Shown: positions 45,226 to 55,295, counted from the stretch's first letter. The stretch is 64,000 nt of DNA from Natrinema hispanicum (GCF_004217335.1 NZ_SHMP01000004.1:62001-126000); one strand, 5' to 3'. Notes: generated by a model not told the origin, from the sequence alone. A program made the numbers and translations.

Positions 45226-46962
45226 TCAGAGGATCGTCCCGTGTTTCTTGTCGGGCAGGTCCTTGTCGATGTCCTCGTAGAACGCAAAGCGGTTCGTGAG
45301 TTCCTCCCGCAAACTGCTCGGCGGGACGATCTCGTCGATGACGACTTCGCTCGCCATCCGGTGGATGTCGATGTCTTCGCGGTACTCCTCGCGGAGTTCC
45401 TGTTCTTTGCGCTCGCGCTCGTCCGGGTCGTCGATCTCGGCGAGTTTGCGCGCGTAGACGGCGTTGATCGCCGCTTCGGGCCCCATGATAGCGATCTCGC
45501 CCGAGGGCAACCCGATGACGCTCTCGGGGTCGTAGGCAGGGCCGGACATCGCGTAGATGCCCGCACCGTAGGCCTTCCGGACGACGACCGACTGTTTGGG
45601 CACCGTCGCCGAGGAGGTGGCGTAGATCATCTTCTTGCCCTGCTCTAAGATGCCGTCTTTCTCGACCTGCGAGCCGGCCATGAAGCCGGGGGTGTCACAG
45701 AGGTACAGCAGGGGAACGTCGTAGGCGTCACAGGTCCAGATGAACTGGGCTGCCTTCTCGGCGGCGTCCGGGAAGATCGCGCCCGCGCGGTGGGCGGGCT
45801 GGTTGGCGACGATGCCGACCGGACGGCCATCGATTCGAGCGAAGGCAGTGATGATCTCCTTGCCGAACTCCGGACGGAGCTCGAGCGTCGAGCCGGCGTC
45901 GACGATCCGATCGATGACGTCGAACATGTCGTAGCCCTTGTTGGGCTCCTGGGGCACGATGGCGTCGATCCCCTCGGGTGAGGCGGCAGGTGCCTGTCCG
46001 TCGGTGTGGGGCGGTTTCTCGTCCGCGTTGTTCGGCAGGTAGCTAATGAGCTGGGCGACCAGCTCCCGGGCGTGTTCCTCGTCGTCGGCGACGAGGTCCG
46101 CACTCCCCGAGTATTGGGCGTGGACGTCCGGGCCACCGAGTTCTTGCAGATCGATCTGTTCGCCAGTAACCATCTCGACCATGCGTGGACTGGCGATGGC
46201 CATCGCCGACATGTCCCGGACCATGACCGTGAAGTCCGCGAACACTGGGGTGTAGGCCGCGCCGGCGATACAGGGGCCATAGAGGACGCAGATCTGCGGG
46301 ACGCGCCCGGAGAGCATCGAGTGGTTGTAGTAGTACTTCCCAATGCCCTCGCGGTTCGCGAAGAAGCCGGTCTGCTGGTCGATCCGGCCACCCGACGAAT
46401 CCATCAGATACAACACTGGCTTGCCCGTCTTCAGCGCGCGCTGTTGCATCCGCAGGAACTTCTCGACGCCCTTCGCGGCCATACTGCCGCGTTTGACCGT
46501 GTAGTCGTTGGCCATGAAGTGGACGTCCCGACCCTCGAACTCGGCCGCGCCCGTGATCAGGCCGTCGGCCGGCAGCTGGTCGTCGTCGTCGAACTCCGCG
46601 AACCGGCCGTCCTCGAAGAGGAAGTCATCGCCGAACCAGAGATCGATCCGGTCGCGGACGAACAGTTTGCCCTCCTCGGGCAGTTGTTCTTTGTACTTTT
46701 CCGGGCCGCCTTCGAGAATCTCGTCGATCTCCTCGAGCAGCAGTTCCTCGCGCTCTGTTGGCCCGAGATCAGCGTCCGGCTGGGCCTCGGGTTCGCCCGC
46801 CGCCGTCGCACCGGCGTCGCTGTCGCCGTCGTAGGACGCACTGCTGATCTCGTCGCCGCCGTCGGTGACGACGGTGACGTCTTCCCGGTACTGTGACGCC
46901 ATGGCTTCGGCGATCGCCCGTGCCTCCGTTTCGGTCGTGTCGTCTGCAATCTTGATTCGCAT
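45226..46962 (-). CDS. Acyl-CoA carboxylase carboxyltransferase subunit with N-terminal extension
   Basis: A 578-aa protein. Residues about 90-578 are the two-part carboxyltransferase (DRIDLWFGDDFLFEDG, YGPCIAGAAYTPVFADF, PAHRAGAIFPDAAEKAAQF, DTPGFMAGSQVEKDGI), which moves CO2 from carboxybiotin to acyl-CoA. Residues 1-70 are extra: IADDTTETEARAIAEAMASQY resembles the small PccX/epsilon subunit of haloarchaeal propionyl-CoA carboxylase. Typical family length is about 515 aa. The substrate may be propionyl-CoA or methylcrotonyl-CoA. It begins 6 bp after the biotin carboxylase gene. Confidence 0.93.
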   Translation of the reverse strand: MRIKIADDTTETEARAIAEAMASQYREDVTVVTDGGDEISSASYDGDSDAGATAAGEPEAQPDADLGPTEREELLLEEIDEILEGGPEKYKEQLPEEGKLFVRDRIDLWFGDDFLFEDGRFAEFDDDDQLPADGLITGAAEFEGRDVHFMANDYTVKRGSMAAKGVEKFLRMQQRALKTGKPVLYLMDSSGGRIDQQTGFFANREGIGKYYYNHSMLSGRVPQICVLYGPCIAGAAYTPVFADFTVMVRDMSAMAIASPRMVEMVTGEQIDLQELGGPDVHAQYSGSADLVADDEEHARELVAQLISYLPNNADEKPPHTDGQAPAASPEGIDAIVPQEPNKGYDMFDVIDRIVDAGSTLELRPEFGKEIITAFARIDGRPVGIVANQPAHRAGAIFPDAAEKAAQFIWTCDAYDVPLLYLCDTPGFMAGSQVEKDGILEQGKKMIYATSSATVPKQSVVVRKAYGAGIYAMSGPAYDPESVIGLPSGEIAIMGPEAAINAVYARKLAEIDDPDERERKEQELREEYREDIDIHRMASEVVIDEIVPPSSLREELTNRFAFYEDIDKDLPDKKHGTIL

Positions 46963-46968
46963 CGGTGA

Positions 46969-48747
46969 TCACTCCAGTCGGACGAGAGTATCGCCCATGT
47001 CGACGGAGTCGCCCGCCGCGATCGGGACTGACTCGACCGTCCCGCCACTGGCGGCGACCACGTCGTTTTCCATCTTCATTGCCTCGAGCACGCAGACCAC
47101 GTCACCAGCAGCGACCTCGTCGCCTTCCTCGACCGCGACCGAGAGGATGGTTCCCTGCATTTCGGCGGTGATGGCGTCGGCGGTGGCGACCTCGGCCGTG
47201 GATCCGCCGCCAGACCCGCCGGACCCACCGGAACCGCCGCTGGTGCCGGCTGACTCGGCCGTCATCCGTGCGCTCGCGTCTTCGATGACGACGTCGAATC
47301 GCTTGCCGTCGACCTCGACGGCGACCTCGGCGGTCGTCGACTCCGTCCCGTCGCCGCCGGCCGCCTCCGCTGGCCCCCAGCGATCGACGGCGGACTCGAG
47401 CGCGTCATCCTCGAGTTCCCGATCGAGGTACTTCGTGGTGTGGTCGCCGGCGACGAAGACATCGTCGTCGAGCATCAGCCGATGGAACGGGATCGTCGTG
47501 TGGACGCCCGCGACGTCGAAGTGCTCGAGCGCGCGCTTCGAGCGCTCGAGACAGTGGGCGCGGTCCTCGCCGCTGACGATCAGTTTCCCGATCATCGAGT
47601 CGTAGTCGCCGCCGATCTCGTCGCCCTGTGCGACGGCGTGGTCGAGGCGAACCCCGATGCTCGTCGGCGGCCGGTAGGTCGTCAGCTGCCCGGGCGTGGG
47701 CGCGAAGTCGGCGGCCGGGTTTTCGGCGTTGATGCGGTACTCGACCGCGTGGCCGTCGATTTCGACGTCGTCCTGGGAAAATGCGAGGTCCTCGCCGGCG
47801 GCGACCCGCAGCTGCCACCGGACGATGTCGATCCCGGTCACTTCCTCGCTGACGGTGTGTTCGACCTGGATGCGGGTGTTCACCTCCATGAAGTAGAACT
47901 GTCCATTTTCGACGAGGAACTCGACGGTCCCAGCGTTCGTATATCCGGCCTCGCGGACGCCATGTCGAGCGGCCTCGCCGATTTCGGCGCGCAGGTCGTC
48001 GTCGAGCGCCGGGCTCGGGGCTTCCTCGACGACCTTCTGGTGGCGACGCTGCAGCGAGCAGTCGCGCTCGCCGAGATGGCGGACATTTCCGTGCTGGTCC
48101 GCGAGCACTTGCACCTCGATGTGTTTGGGTGCCTCGAGATACTTCTCGACGTAGACCGAGTCGTTCCCGAAGTAAGCCTCGCCCTCGCGTTTGGCGCTCT
48201 CGAGGGCGTCGTCGACCTCGGCCTCGCTGCGGACGATCTTCATGCCGCGGCCGCCACCGCCGCCTTCGGCCTTGATGGCGATGGGATAGCCGAACTCCTC
48301 GCCGAGTGCTCGTACTTCGTCGGCGTCGTCGACCGGTTCGGTCGTCCCGGGAACGACCGGGACGCCGGCGTCCTGCATGACGGTTCGGGCTTTCGTCTTT
48401 TCGCCGAGCGTCTCCATGGCGTCGCTCGGCGGGCCGACCCACGTAATCTCGTCTGTCTCCTCGACGCGGCGGGCGAAGTCGGCGTTTTCGGCGAGGAAGC
48501 CATAGCCGGGATGGATCGCGTCCGCGCCCGCTCGTTGGGCGACATCGATGATCTCCGCCTGGTCGAGGTACGACTCGCTGGCCGGTGCGGGGCCGACGTT
48601 GTACGCCTCGTCGGCGTAGTCGACGTGACCGCCGTTGCGATCGGCGTCGCTGTAGACGGCAACCGTCTCACAGTCCAGTTCTTCACACGCTGCCATCACA
48701 CGGACCGCGATTTCGCCGCGGTTCGCAACGAGAACTTTCTCGAACAT
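46969..48747 (-). CDS. Biotin carboxylase/BCCP fusion subunit of acyl-CoA carboxylase
   Basis: A 592-aa protein. The biotin carboxylase part has [15 protein letters not shown], the ATP-grasp loop [12 protein letters not shown], and [14 protein letters not shown] Gly/Ser-rich linker near residue 505 leads to a biotinyl domain with EAMKMEN, where the lysine carries biotin. It makes carboxybiotin from bicarbonate and ATP. It is encoded directly upstream of the carboxyltransferase, with the acyl-CoA dehydrogenase stop 2 bp before its ATG at 48747. The upstream long frame is a shadow. Confidence 0.95.
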   Translation of the reverse strand: MFEKVLVANRGEIAVRVMAACEELDCETVAVYSDADRNGGHVDYADEAYNVGPAPASESYLDQAEIIDVAQRAGADAIHPGYGFLAENADFARRVEETDEITWVGPPSDAMETLGEKTKARTVMQDAGVPVVPGTTEPVDDADEVRALGEEFGYPIAIKAEGGGGGRGMKIVRSEAEVDDALESAKREGEAYFGNDSVYVEKYLEAPKHIEVQVLADQHGNVRHLGERDCSLQRRHQKVVEEAPSPALDDDLRAEIGEAARHGVREAGYTNAGTVEFLVENGQFYFMEVNTRIQVEHTVSEEVTGIDIVRWQLRVAAGEDLAFSQDDVEIDGHAVEYRINAENPAADFAPTPGQLTTYRPPTSIGVRLDHAVAQGDEIGGDYDSMIGKLIVSGEDRAHCLERSKRALEHFDVAGVHTTIPFHRLMLDDDVFVAGDHTTKYLDRELEDDALESAVDRWGPAEAAGGDGTESTTAEVAVEVDGKRFDVVIEDASARMTAESAGTSGGSGGSGGSGGGSTAEVATADAITAEMQGTILSVAVEEGDEVAAGDVVCVLEAMKMENDVVAASGGTVESVPIAAGDSVDMGDTLVRLE

Positions 48748-48749
48748 TG

Positions 48750-49916
48750 TCAGTAGGATTTCGGGAAGCCAAGCTGCTGGCCGATATGGTTGTACGCCAT
48801 CTGCTGGGAGACCGGGGCCAGCCGCGTGAGGTTGATTTCGCGCCACCAGCGCTCGACGTCGTACTCCGTGGCGTAGCCCCAGCCGCCGAAGGCCTGCATC
48901 GACTGTTTGACCGCTTCGATGCCGGCCTCGACGGCCGTCGCCTTCGCGACGTTGGTCTCGTAGCCACACTCCTCACCCTGATCGTAGAGCCAGGCGGCCT
49001 TCTCGCGCATGAGCGCGGCCGTCTCCATCCGCGCGTAGGCCTTCGTGATCGGGAACGAGACGGCCTGGTGGCTCCCGATCGGCGCGTCGAACACCTCGCG
49101 GTCGTTGGCGTACTCGATCGCCGTGTTCGCAGCGAGCTTGCCGATTCCCGTTCCGGCCGCGGCGAAGCCGATGCGCTCGGGGTTGAGCATGTCGACCAGC
49201 GCCCACCAGCCCTCGTCTTCCTCGCCGAGCAGATCCTCCTTGGGGACGCGAACGTCCTCGAGGAACACCTCACAGGACTTCGAGTAGTTCATGCCGTGTT
49301 TGGAGATCGGCGAGACGTCGATGCCTGGGGTGTCCATGTCGACGATGAACAGGCTGATGCCGTCGGTACCTCGATCGACCTCCTCGAGCGGCGTCGTACG
49401 GGTGACGAGGATCATGTTGTCCGCCCGGTCGGAGAAGGTGATCCAGGCCTTCTGGCCGTTGAGGACGTACTCGTCACCATCTTTTTCCGCGCGCGTGGCG
49501 ACGTTCAGCGTGTTCGTCCCCGCTTCTGGTTCGGTGATGCCGATGCAGAAGTTTCGCTCGCCGGTGGCGATGTCGGTGAGGTATTTCTCTTTCTGTGCCT
49601 CCGTGCCGTTCTCGCGGATGCCGACGGCGGCCATACCCGCGGTGAGCACCAGATACCAGGTGCCGGCCATGCCACAGCCTTCGGCACAGAGCGTCTCCAT
49701 GGCCAGTCCCATATCCTGCATTCCCATACTGGCACCGCCGTATTCCTCGGGAACCAGCAGGCCGTGGAAGCCGGCTTCGCCGAGCTCGTCCCAGAACCCC
49801 TGGGCAAACTCCTCGTTTTCCTCTTTCTCACGCCAGTACTCCGGTCCGTATTCTGCTGCGACCGCTTCCGCGGTCGATCGGATCATCGACCGTTCTTGGG
49901 TAGACTCGAAATTCAT
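48750..49916 (-). CDS. Acyl-CoA dehydrogenase
   Basis: A 388-aa flavoenzyme. FAD contacts are [13 protein letters not shown] and [11 protein letters not shown], and the C-terminal half has [20 protein letters not shown]. The usual catalytic glutamate motif YEGTxEI is replaced by [17 protein letters not shown], so the base must lie elsewhere, as in isovaleryl-type enzymes, or the activity differs. It is the first gene of the group with the carboxylase, which would fit desaturation ahead of carboxylation, as in the isovaleryl-CoA to methylcrotonyl-CoA step. The substrate is inferred. Confidence 0.92.
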   Translation of the reverse strand: MNFESTQERSMIRSTAEAVAAEYGPEYWREKEENEEFAQGFWDELGEAGFHGLLVPEEYGGASMGMQDMGLAMETLCAEGCGMAGTWYLVLTAGMAAVGIRENGTEAQKEKYLTDIATGERNFCIGITEPEAGTNTLNVATRAEKDGDEYVLNGQKAWITFSDRADNMILVTRTTPLEEVDRGTDGISLFIVDMDTPGIDVSPISKHGMNYSKSCEVFLEDVRVPKEDLLGEEDEGWWALVDMLNPERIGFAAAGTGIGKLAANTAIEYANDREVFDAPIGSHQAVSFPITKAYARMETAALMREKAAWLYDQGEECGYETNVAKATAVEAGIEAVKQSMQAFGGWGYATEYDVERWWREINLTRLAPVSQQMAYNHIGQQLGFPKSY

Positions 49917-49973
49917 GCTATAGTATGTCGTATGTGGGGTCGTCTCTAATAATTCGTCCTCCGAAGCGGCAGG

Positions 49974-51656
49974 TTACGTCGCCGCCTCGGCTTCGTCTTC
50001 CGCCTCGTCTTGCAGCTCAGTTCGGCGGATCTTTCCGGTGACTGTCTTCGGCAGGTCGTCGCGGAACTCGAGTTCGCGGGGGTACTCGTGGGCCGATAGC
50101 TCCTCTTTGACGTGGGTCTTGATGTTCTCCTTGAGGTCCTCGGAGGGCGTCGTGCTCTCGCTTGGCACGATGTAGGCTTTCACGATGTTGCCCCGCTCCG
50201 TGTGTGGTTTGGGCACGACGGCGGCCTCGGCGACGGCGTCGTGTTCACCCAGCGAACTCTCGACCTCGAAGGGGCCGATGCGGTAGCCCGACGAGAGGAT
50301 GACGTCGTCGGCCCGCCCTTCGAACCAGAAGTAGCCGTCCTCGTCTTTGTGTGCGAGGTCACCCGAGAGGTACCACTCGCCGTCGGGGCCATCGATGAAA
50401 CACGAGGCGGTCTTTTCGGGTTTGTTCCAGTACTCGGCGAAGAAGCAGGGATAGTCCCCGCGTTCGGCGATCTCGCCGGTCTCGCCGGGCTCGAGCACTT
50501 CGCCCGTCTCGGGGTCGACGATGTCGGCCTCGATGCCCGGCAGTGGCTTGCCCATCGAGCCGGGTCGGAGTTCCATCGTCGGGTAGTTGTTGATGATCAT
50601 GTTGCCCGTCTCCGTCTGGCCGTACGTGTCGAGGATGGTGACGCCGAGTTCGTCCTCGCCCCACTCGACGACACCTGCCGACAGCGGCTCGCCGATCGAG
50701 AGCGCGTGACGCAGATCGAGGTCGACGTCCGCGAGCACGTCCTCGTTCTCGCGGAGCATCCGGTAGGCTGTCGGCACCGAGAACAACACGGTGATCGGGT
50801 AGTCGTCGAGCAACTCGGCCCACGTCTCCGGGTCGAACTCGCCTTCGTAGGTGAACAGCGAGGCCCCCCAGAACCAGGCCCCGAGGGTGTTGATCGCGCC
50901 CGTCAGCCAGCCCAGGTCGCCCGTACTCCAGTAAAGGTCGCCGGGCTGGAGGTCGACGGCGTACTTCTGGGTCGCCGCGACGCCGGCGACCCAGCGCTGT
51001 TTGTGGAGGACGCCTTTCGCCAGCCCGGTCGTCCCCGACGTGTAGTAGAGCAACGCGTCGTCTTCGCCGCCGGTGGCGGCAGCGTCGTACTCGGTGCTCG
51101 CCCCGTCGAGTGCCGTATTAAACACGACGTCGTCGGCGGGTGCGCCGCCGCCGCGATCGACGGTGATGACGTGTTCGACCGTCGGTGCGTCCTCGAGTGC
51201 CTTCGCAACCGTCTCGCGGTTGTCGCTTGTCGTCACGAGAACCTTCGCGTCGCAGTCGTCGAGACGGTAAGAGATGCCGTCCGGCCCGAAGCGTTCGTTA
51301 ACGCTTCCCCAGACAGCACCCCGTTTGAGCGTCCCGACCAGCGCCACATAGTGTTCCGGAATCCGTGGCATATACGAGAATACGCGGTCGCCCTGCTCGA
51401 CGCCCAACTGCTCGAGGACGTTCGCAAACTGACTCGAGCGGTCGGCTAACTCCCAGAACGTTAGCTTCGTCAGCTCGCCGTCGGTATCGACCTGATAGAG
51501 TGCGACCGACTCACGCTCGGTCGCATGCCGGTCAGCGACCTCGTGCCCGATGTTCAGTTCCGCCGGTGCATCCCAATCTGCCTCCGCATAGATATCGTCC
51601 CACGAGAACTGCTCCCGTTCAGTCTCGTAGTCCGAGAGGTTGTGGCTGGACACCAT
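49974..51656 (-). CDS. Acyl-CoA synthetase (AMP-forming), organic acid
   Basis: A 560-aa ANL ligase. P-loop LLYYTSGTTGLAKGV, YGQTETGNMI, WYLSGDLAHKDEDGYFWFEGR (cut) hinge and KTVTGKIRRTEL are all intact. It resembles benzoate- or medium-chain acid ligases. It is upstream, on the same strand, of the acyl-CoA dehydrogenase and carboxylase genes, and probably feeds them with an acid. The TATA-like box at 51681 supports the ATG at 51656 as start. Confidence 0.93.
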   Translation of the reverse strand: MVSSHNLSDYETEREQFSWDDIYAEADWDAPAELNIGHEVADRHATERESVALYQVDTDGELTKLTFWELADRSSQFANVLEQLGVEQGDRVFSYMPRIPEHYVALVGTLKRGAVWGSVNERFGPDGISYRLDDCDAKVLVTTSDNRETVAKALEDAPTVEHVITVDRGGGAPADDVVFNTALDGASTEYDAAATGGEDDALLYYTSGTTGLAKGVLHKQRWVAGVAATQKYAVDLQPGDLYWSTGDLGWLTGAINTLGAWFWGASLFTYEGEFDPETWAELLDDYPITVLFSVPTAYRMLRENEDVLADVDLDLRHALSIGEPLSAGVVEWGEDELGVTILDTYGQTETGNMIINNYPTMELRPGSMGKPLPGIEADIVDPETGEVLEPGETGEIAERGDYPCFFAEYWNKPEKTASCFIDGPDGEWYLSGDLAHKDEDGYFWFEGRADDVILSSGYRIGPFEVESSLGEHDAVAEAAVVPKPHTERGNIVKAYIVPSESTTPSEDLKENIKTHVKEELSAHEYPRELEFRDDLPKTVTGKIRRTELQDEAEDEAEAAT

Positions 51657-51680
51657 ACACCAACCCGGATATCGTTCCCC

Positions 51681-51688
51681 TATATAAT
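51681..51688 (-). promoter_or_regulatory. TATA-like box of the ligase at 49974-51656
   Basis: On the minus strand CATTATATA is centred about 28 nt before the ATG, the leaderless spacing. The surrounding ~180 bp are AT-rich. Confidence 0.5.
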
Positions 51689-51844
51689 GCCACCGGTAAA
51701 TTCTGCAGCAAAAACAGACGAATACTGTATGTGTTCGCAGAATAGATTCGCTTCATCAGACTACTGTCCTGCGTAAACACTACTGTTTACGTACTATTGA
51801 ATAGCAGACATGTTTAACTCGTTTTGTGTGGGTGGTGCTGTCAG

Positions 51845-53251
51845 TCACTGCTCGTCATGGTCGCCTCCAGCAGCGTCGCCATCATAGCGTGTCCGCCACG
51901 CTGTCCGTGCGGCCTCACGAACGGCCGGCGGAAACGACGTTTCGAACGTAACCCGTGGCGCGATATAGGAGTCCTCCCAGCGCGGATCCCAGGCCGCATT
52001 GACGTACAACCGGGAGCCGGTCTGTCCGTCCTGTCGGTACCGGGGCCGTTGGGCCGCTGGCGCGGATGCGTCGCTGAAGATCCAGTCCCGCGAGGGATGG
52101 GCTTTCACCCAGATGTCACCGAGGACGCGGCCGAGATCCGTCGGTGCGACGTCTTCGTCGACGATAATGACCGTATCGAACAGCGACGAGAACGTAAAGA
52201 GGATGTTCGCGAGTTGCCACTCGAAGCCGGCATAGAGGACGTCGGTGGCGACGACACAGAACCCGAGTTCGGCTTCGGCCGGTAAGAGAACCCACTCGAC
52301 GGGCGAGATCCCCCAATAGTTGTTGACGCGGTGGTACAGCGTCGCCGCCGTCGTCACGCCCGTCAACTGCAGATCGTCTGCCAGCGGTCGGCCGACGGGC
52401 GAAAACGGCACGACCGGCTCGTCGGTCGCGATCACCCGCTCGACGGACAGTGCAAGCGGCGTGCTCTCGAGACAGTACTCCCACGCTTCACGCCGGTCCG
52501 ACTGGAAGTCGGGCTGGTGGTCGGCGACCGTCGTCTCGATCACGACCTCAGTCGCACTCGGCACGAGACCGCCGTTCGTGGGGACGAGCGGCACGTCGTC
52601 GGCGACACCGCAAGCCTGGATCGGTACCGCGACGTGGTCGGTCACGGCGAGGAGATAAGCGGTCATAATAGCAGCAGGTGGCACGCCGAGGGCGATCGAG
52701 ATCGTCTCGTTACCGTCGAGCAGGGCAGCCAGCGCGGCAGGTGTCCGCACTCTGAGCGTTTCGTCGCCAACGATGGAGCCGTGGATCGGTGCCCAGTACG
52801 TGCCATCGGCCGTCGCTATCGACGCCATACCCAGCGTCAGCACGGGCCAGACGTCGTCAGCACCCTGTGGGAGGCCCAGCGCCTGCACGCTGTCGACGGT
52901 GCGCGACGCCGCTTGCGTGTCGTACGTCGGGCCGTCCGTCTCGCCGGCCGGTCCGAGGCCCGTGATCGTCTCGAGCACGGAGACGAACGACCCGTCGGAC
53001 TCCAAGCCAAGCCCAAGCGCCAGCCGCGACCACGGCTGTGCATCCCGCCGCTGCATCCGGTCGGGACCGCTGAACGAACCACTCGCGAGGTCGACGCCGT
53101 CGACCCGGTTGTATCGGATTGCCGGCCCGCTCGCACGGAGCGCCTCGGCCGCGACGACGTCGGGTGGAACGTCGGCAAGTTCGTCGGCCGCGAGCGTCAG
53201 CAGGTCGTCGTCGCCGTCCAGACCACGGAGGTACTGCGCGAACGGGATCAT
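51845..53251 (-). CDS. UbiD-family paralogue without the catalytic motif
   Basis: A 468-aa protein with the UbiD fold in outline: VTDHVAVPIQACG..., FDTVIIVDEDVAPTDLGRV and RDWIFSD near the C-terminus match the family's core and the VDEDVD loop. The prenyl-FMN and catalytic EGPFG motif is not found; DRREAWEYCLES stands in its place. It is therefore likely inactive as a decarboxylase. It begins 2 bp after the stop of an intact UbiD, so the two probably form a complex in which this subunit is structural or regulatory. Confidence 0.8.
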   Translation of the reverse strand: MIPFAQYLRGLDGDDDLLTLAADELADVPPDVVAAEALRASGPAIRYNRVDGVDLASGSFSGPDRMQRRDAQPWSRLALGLGLESDGSFVSVLETITGLGPAGETDGPTYDTQAASRTVDSVQALGLPQGADDVWPVLTLGMASIATADGTYWAPIHGSIVGDETLRVRTPAALAALLDGNETISIALGVPPAAIMTAYLLAVTDHVAVPIQACGVADDVPLVPTNGGLVPSATEVVIETTVADHQPDFQSDRREAWEYCLESTPLALSVERVIATDEPVVPFSPVGRPLADDLQLTGVTTAATLYHRVNNYWGISPVEWVLLPAEAELGFCVVATDVLYAGFEWQLANILFTFSSLFDTVIIVDEDVAPTDLGRVLGDIWVKAHPSRDWIFSDASAPAAQRPRYRQDGQTGSRLYVNAAWDPRWEDSYIAPRVTFETSFPPAVREAARTAWRTRYDGDAAGGDHDEQ

Positions 53252-53253
53252 AG

Positions 53254-54762
53254 TCAGTCACCACCTCCATACTGGCGCTGCTCGAGGAGATCGAACGGCT
53301 CCGGCGAGACGCCCGCGTCGACGAGCAGTTGCTGTGCGCGTGCGCGCAGTGACTCCGTTTCGGCGTCGTCTTCCGGCGGTCGATCACTTGTCGCGTCGAT
53401 GTAGGCTTTCGCGGTCTTGGCTCTCGAGGTGCCGACGTCGGCGCTGCCTTTCTCGTCGGGGGTCTGGTAGATGTTAAGCGGGACTTTCGGCATGCGCTCG
53501 ACGCCGAACTGGTGAAAGTCCGTGTCCGGATCGGCGTTCAGCGCGATCGCCGTCAGGACGGCCCGTGGGTCGTGTGCGTCGACCGTCGAATCGACGAACA
53601 CGAAGAAATCGATATGCAGCATCCCCCAGGTGGTAAAGACGAAGTTCGCCAGTTCGTGGAGGATGCCGGGGTACGACCGTTCCGTCGCGATCACCCAGAC
53701 GGTCCGGGAGGTAAACCGCCACGGGACAGCGGCGTCGACGTCGAAGCCAGCTGCCTGCAGGCCAAGCGTCGCATCGGGACCGGCAGCGGCGGTCTGGAGC
53801 GTGCTGCTCGAGTTCTGGCCGTAGCCGACGCCGGTCCCTTCGACACAAAACGGCACTCGGGGCTTGGCTCGGTGGGTGATCGCGTCGACGGCGAAGACGG
53901 GCATCGACCGCCGCGGGCCGTTCATGTAGCCGAAATAGTCGCCGAAGGGACCCTCGTCGAGGCGTTCGTTCGGGAGGACGTGGCCCTCGATAACCAGTTC
54001 CGCCGTCGCCGGGACGGACAGGTCGTTCGTCTCACACGGGACGAGGTCGACAGGGCTGGCTTTCAGCCCGCCGGCGAAGGCGGCTTCGCTCCGGCCCGTC
54101 GGAATCCACATTTCGGTACTGCACTGGACGGCCGGCTCTGCTCCGACGACAGCCGCTACCGGCATCGGCTCACCGCGCGGTTCGTACTCGTAGTAATAGC
54201 GATTCGGAACTTGCTCGCCCGCCAGAAACAGCAGGCTGGCGAGCGCATCGTCGTGGATCATCATCCGGTGACTCGACCATCGTCCCCACTCCGTCTCCGG
54301 GTCCGGCGCGACGATGGTGTGGAGATTCGAGTACCGCCCGCCGTCGCTTCGATGCACGTACGGCCAGGGAAACGACAGGAGGTCGACGTCAGCGCCGGTG
54401 TGAACGACGTCTTTGCAGGGTGCGCGCTCGGGCTCGAGGAGTCGGGGCTCGCAGGGCGAGCGAAGACGGTCGATAATTGCGTCGTAATATGCGGCCCCGG
54501 ACAGGCCGGCCGACAGCCCGAACGCCTGCGCGAGGTGATCCCACGGTCGACTCCGTGGGCCGCGGTATGGATCGCCGACGAGCGCTGCGTCGACGTCGGT
54601 CGCCCCAACCGACCCGAACAGCGGTACCTCGCCGTCGGTCCGGTTGGCGAGCATCGTGATCGCGCTCGCCTCGAGATCCCACGATACCGGCTCGTCGAAC
54701 GAGACGAGCGCGTCGTCGTCGGCGAGTAACTGGAGATAGTCGCGAAACGAATCGGCTGCCAT
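53254..54762 (-). CDS. UbiD-family decarboxylase (prenyl-FMN dependent)
   Basis: A 502-aa protein. The catalytic core has WSSHRMMIHD (Arg166), ELVIEGHV and EGPFGDYFGYM with Glu270 and Asp275, matching the Arg-Glu-Asp set of UbiD enzymes. It should need prenylated FMN made by UbiX, which is not in the window. UbiD enzymes (de)carboxylate aromatic, heteroaromatic or unsaturated acids. The start at 54762 follows the stop of the 176-aa gene by two bases. The substrate is unknown; the neighbouring CoA ligase and IclR are consistent with aromatic acid use. Confidence 0.9.
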   Translation of the reverse strand: MAADSFRDYLQLLADDDALVSFDEPVSWDLEASAITMLANRTDGEVPLFGSVGATDVDAALVGDPYRGPRSRPWDHLAQAFGLSAGLSGAAYYDAIIDRLRSPCEPRLLEPERAPCKDVVHTGADVDLLSFPWPYVHRSDGGRYSNLHTIVAPDPETEWGRWSSHRMMIHDDALASLLFLAGEQVPNRYYYEYEPRGEPMPVAAVVGAEPAVQCSTEMWIPTGRSEAAFAGGLKASPVDLVPCETNDLSVPATAELVIEGHVLPNERLDEGPFGDYFGYMNGPRRSMPVFAVDAITHRAKPRVPFCVEGTGVGYGQNSSSTLQTAAAGPDATLGLQAAGFDVDAAVPWRFTSRTVWVIATERSYPGILHELANFVFTTWGMLHIDFFVFVDSTVDAHDPRAVLTAIALNADPDTDFHQFGVERMPKVPLNIYQTPDEKGSADVGTSRAKTAKAYIDATSDRPPEDDAETESLRARAQQLLVDAGVSPEPFDLLEQRQYGGGD

Positions 54763-54764
54763 GA

Positions 54765-55295
54765 CTATTCCTGGTCCATCAGCGCACGTCGGAGTGGGTC
54801 GGCCTCGAACTCGGTGCGGACGGCGTCGTATGCCTCCAGCAGCGCGGGGCGGTCCTCCGCGAGGCGCTCGAAGGCGAGTTCGCGAAGCGCCTCGGCAGTC
54901 GACTCGTACTGGCCCGCTTCGACGAGGTAGGTAAGCACCACCTTGAGGTCGTCGGAGCGGGTATTGACGATGTTCGAGGTCGTTTCCTGCTCGCGTGCGA
55001 GTCGCCGCAGGAGGTCCTCGTTGATCCCTGCTGCATCGATCTCGTCTATGAGTTCGACGTACCACTCCTTGCTGACAGTCTCGTGTGGCCCAGTAACGAC
55101 CGTCAGCCGCTGTGGATCGGTCAGCTCGTCGGGCTCGCGAGCGATTCGGACGCGTGCCTCGAAGATTCGCTTGGTTTCGGCATCGGTGATCTGCAGCGTC
55201 GTCTCCGTACACTCCTCGTCGGGCAGATGTTCCTCTGCGGTGATGTAGTGGTCCAACGTGGCCTCTTCGCTCCGGTCATGTGTCCCGTGTCTCAT
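54765..55295 (-). CDS. Unknown 176-aa protein, first gene of the UbiD operon
   Basis: A soluble acidic protein without cysteine clusters or membrane segments. The N-terminal half (residues 15-65) is beta-rich with TETTLQITDAETKRIFEARV, and the C-terminal half (95-176) is helical with YLVEAGQYESTAEALRELAFERLAEDRP, a pattern that in haloarchaea resembles small ribbon-helix-helix-type tails. No family is recognised. It is separated from the UbiD start by two bases, so it is part of the same transcript, and may be an accessory subunit, cofactor-maturation helper or regulator. Confidence 0.75.
   Translation of the reverse strand: MRHGTHDRSEEATLDHYITAEEHLPDEECTETTLQITDAETKRIFEARVRIAREPDELTDPQRLTVVTGPHETVSKEWYVELIDEIDAAGINEDLLRRLAREQETTSNIVNTRSDDLKVVLTYLVEAGQYESTAEALRELAFERLAEDRPALLEAYDAVRTEFEADPLRRALMDQE

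Noticed and set aside
47440..48756. 438-codon plus-strand frame opposite biotin carboxylase
   Set aside because: Shadow of the biotin carboxylase/BCCP gene.
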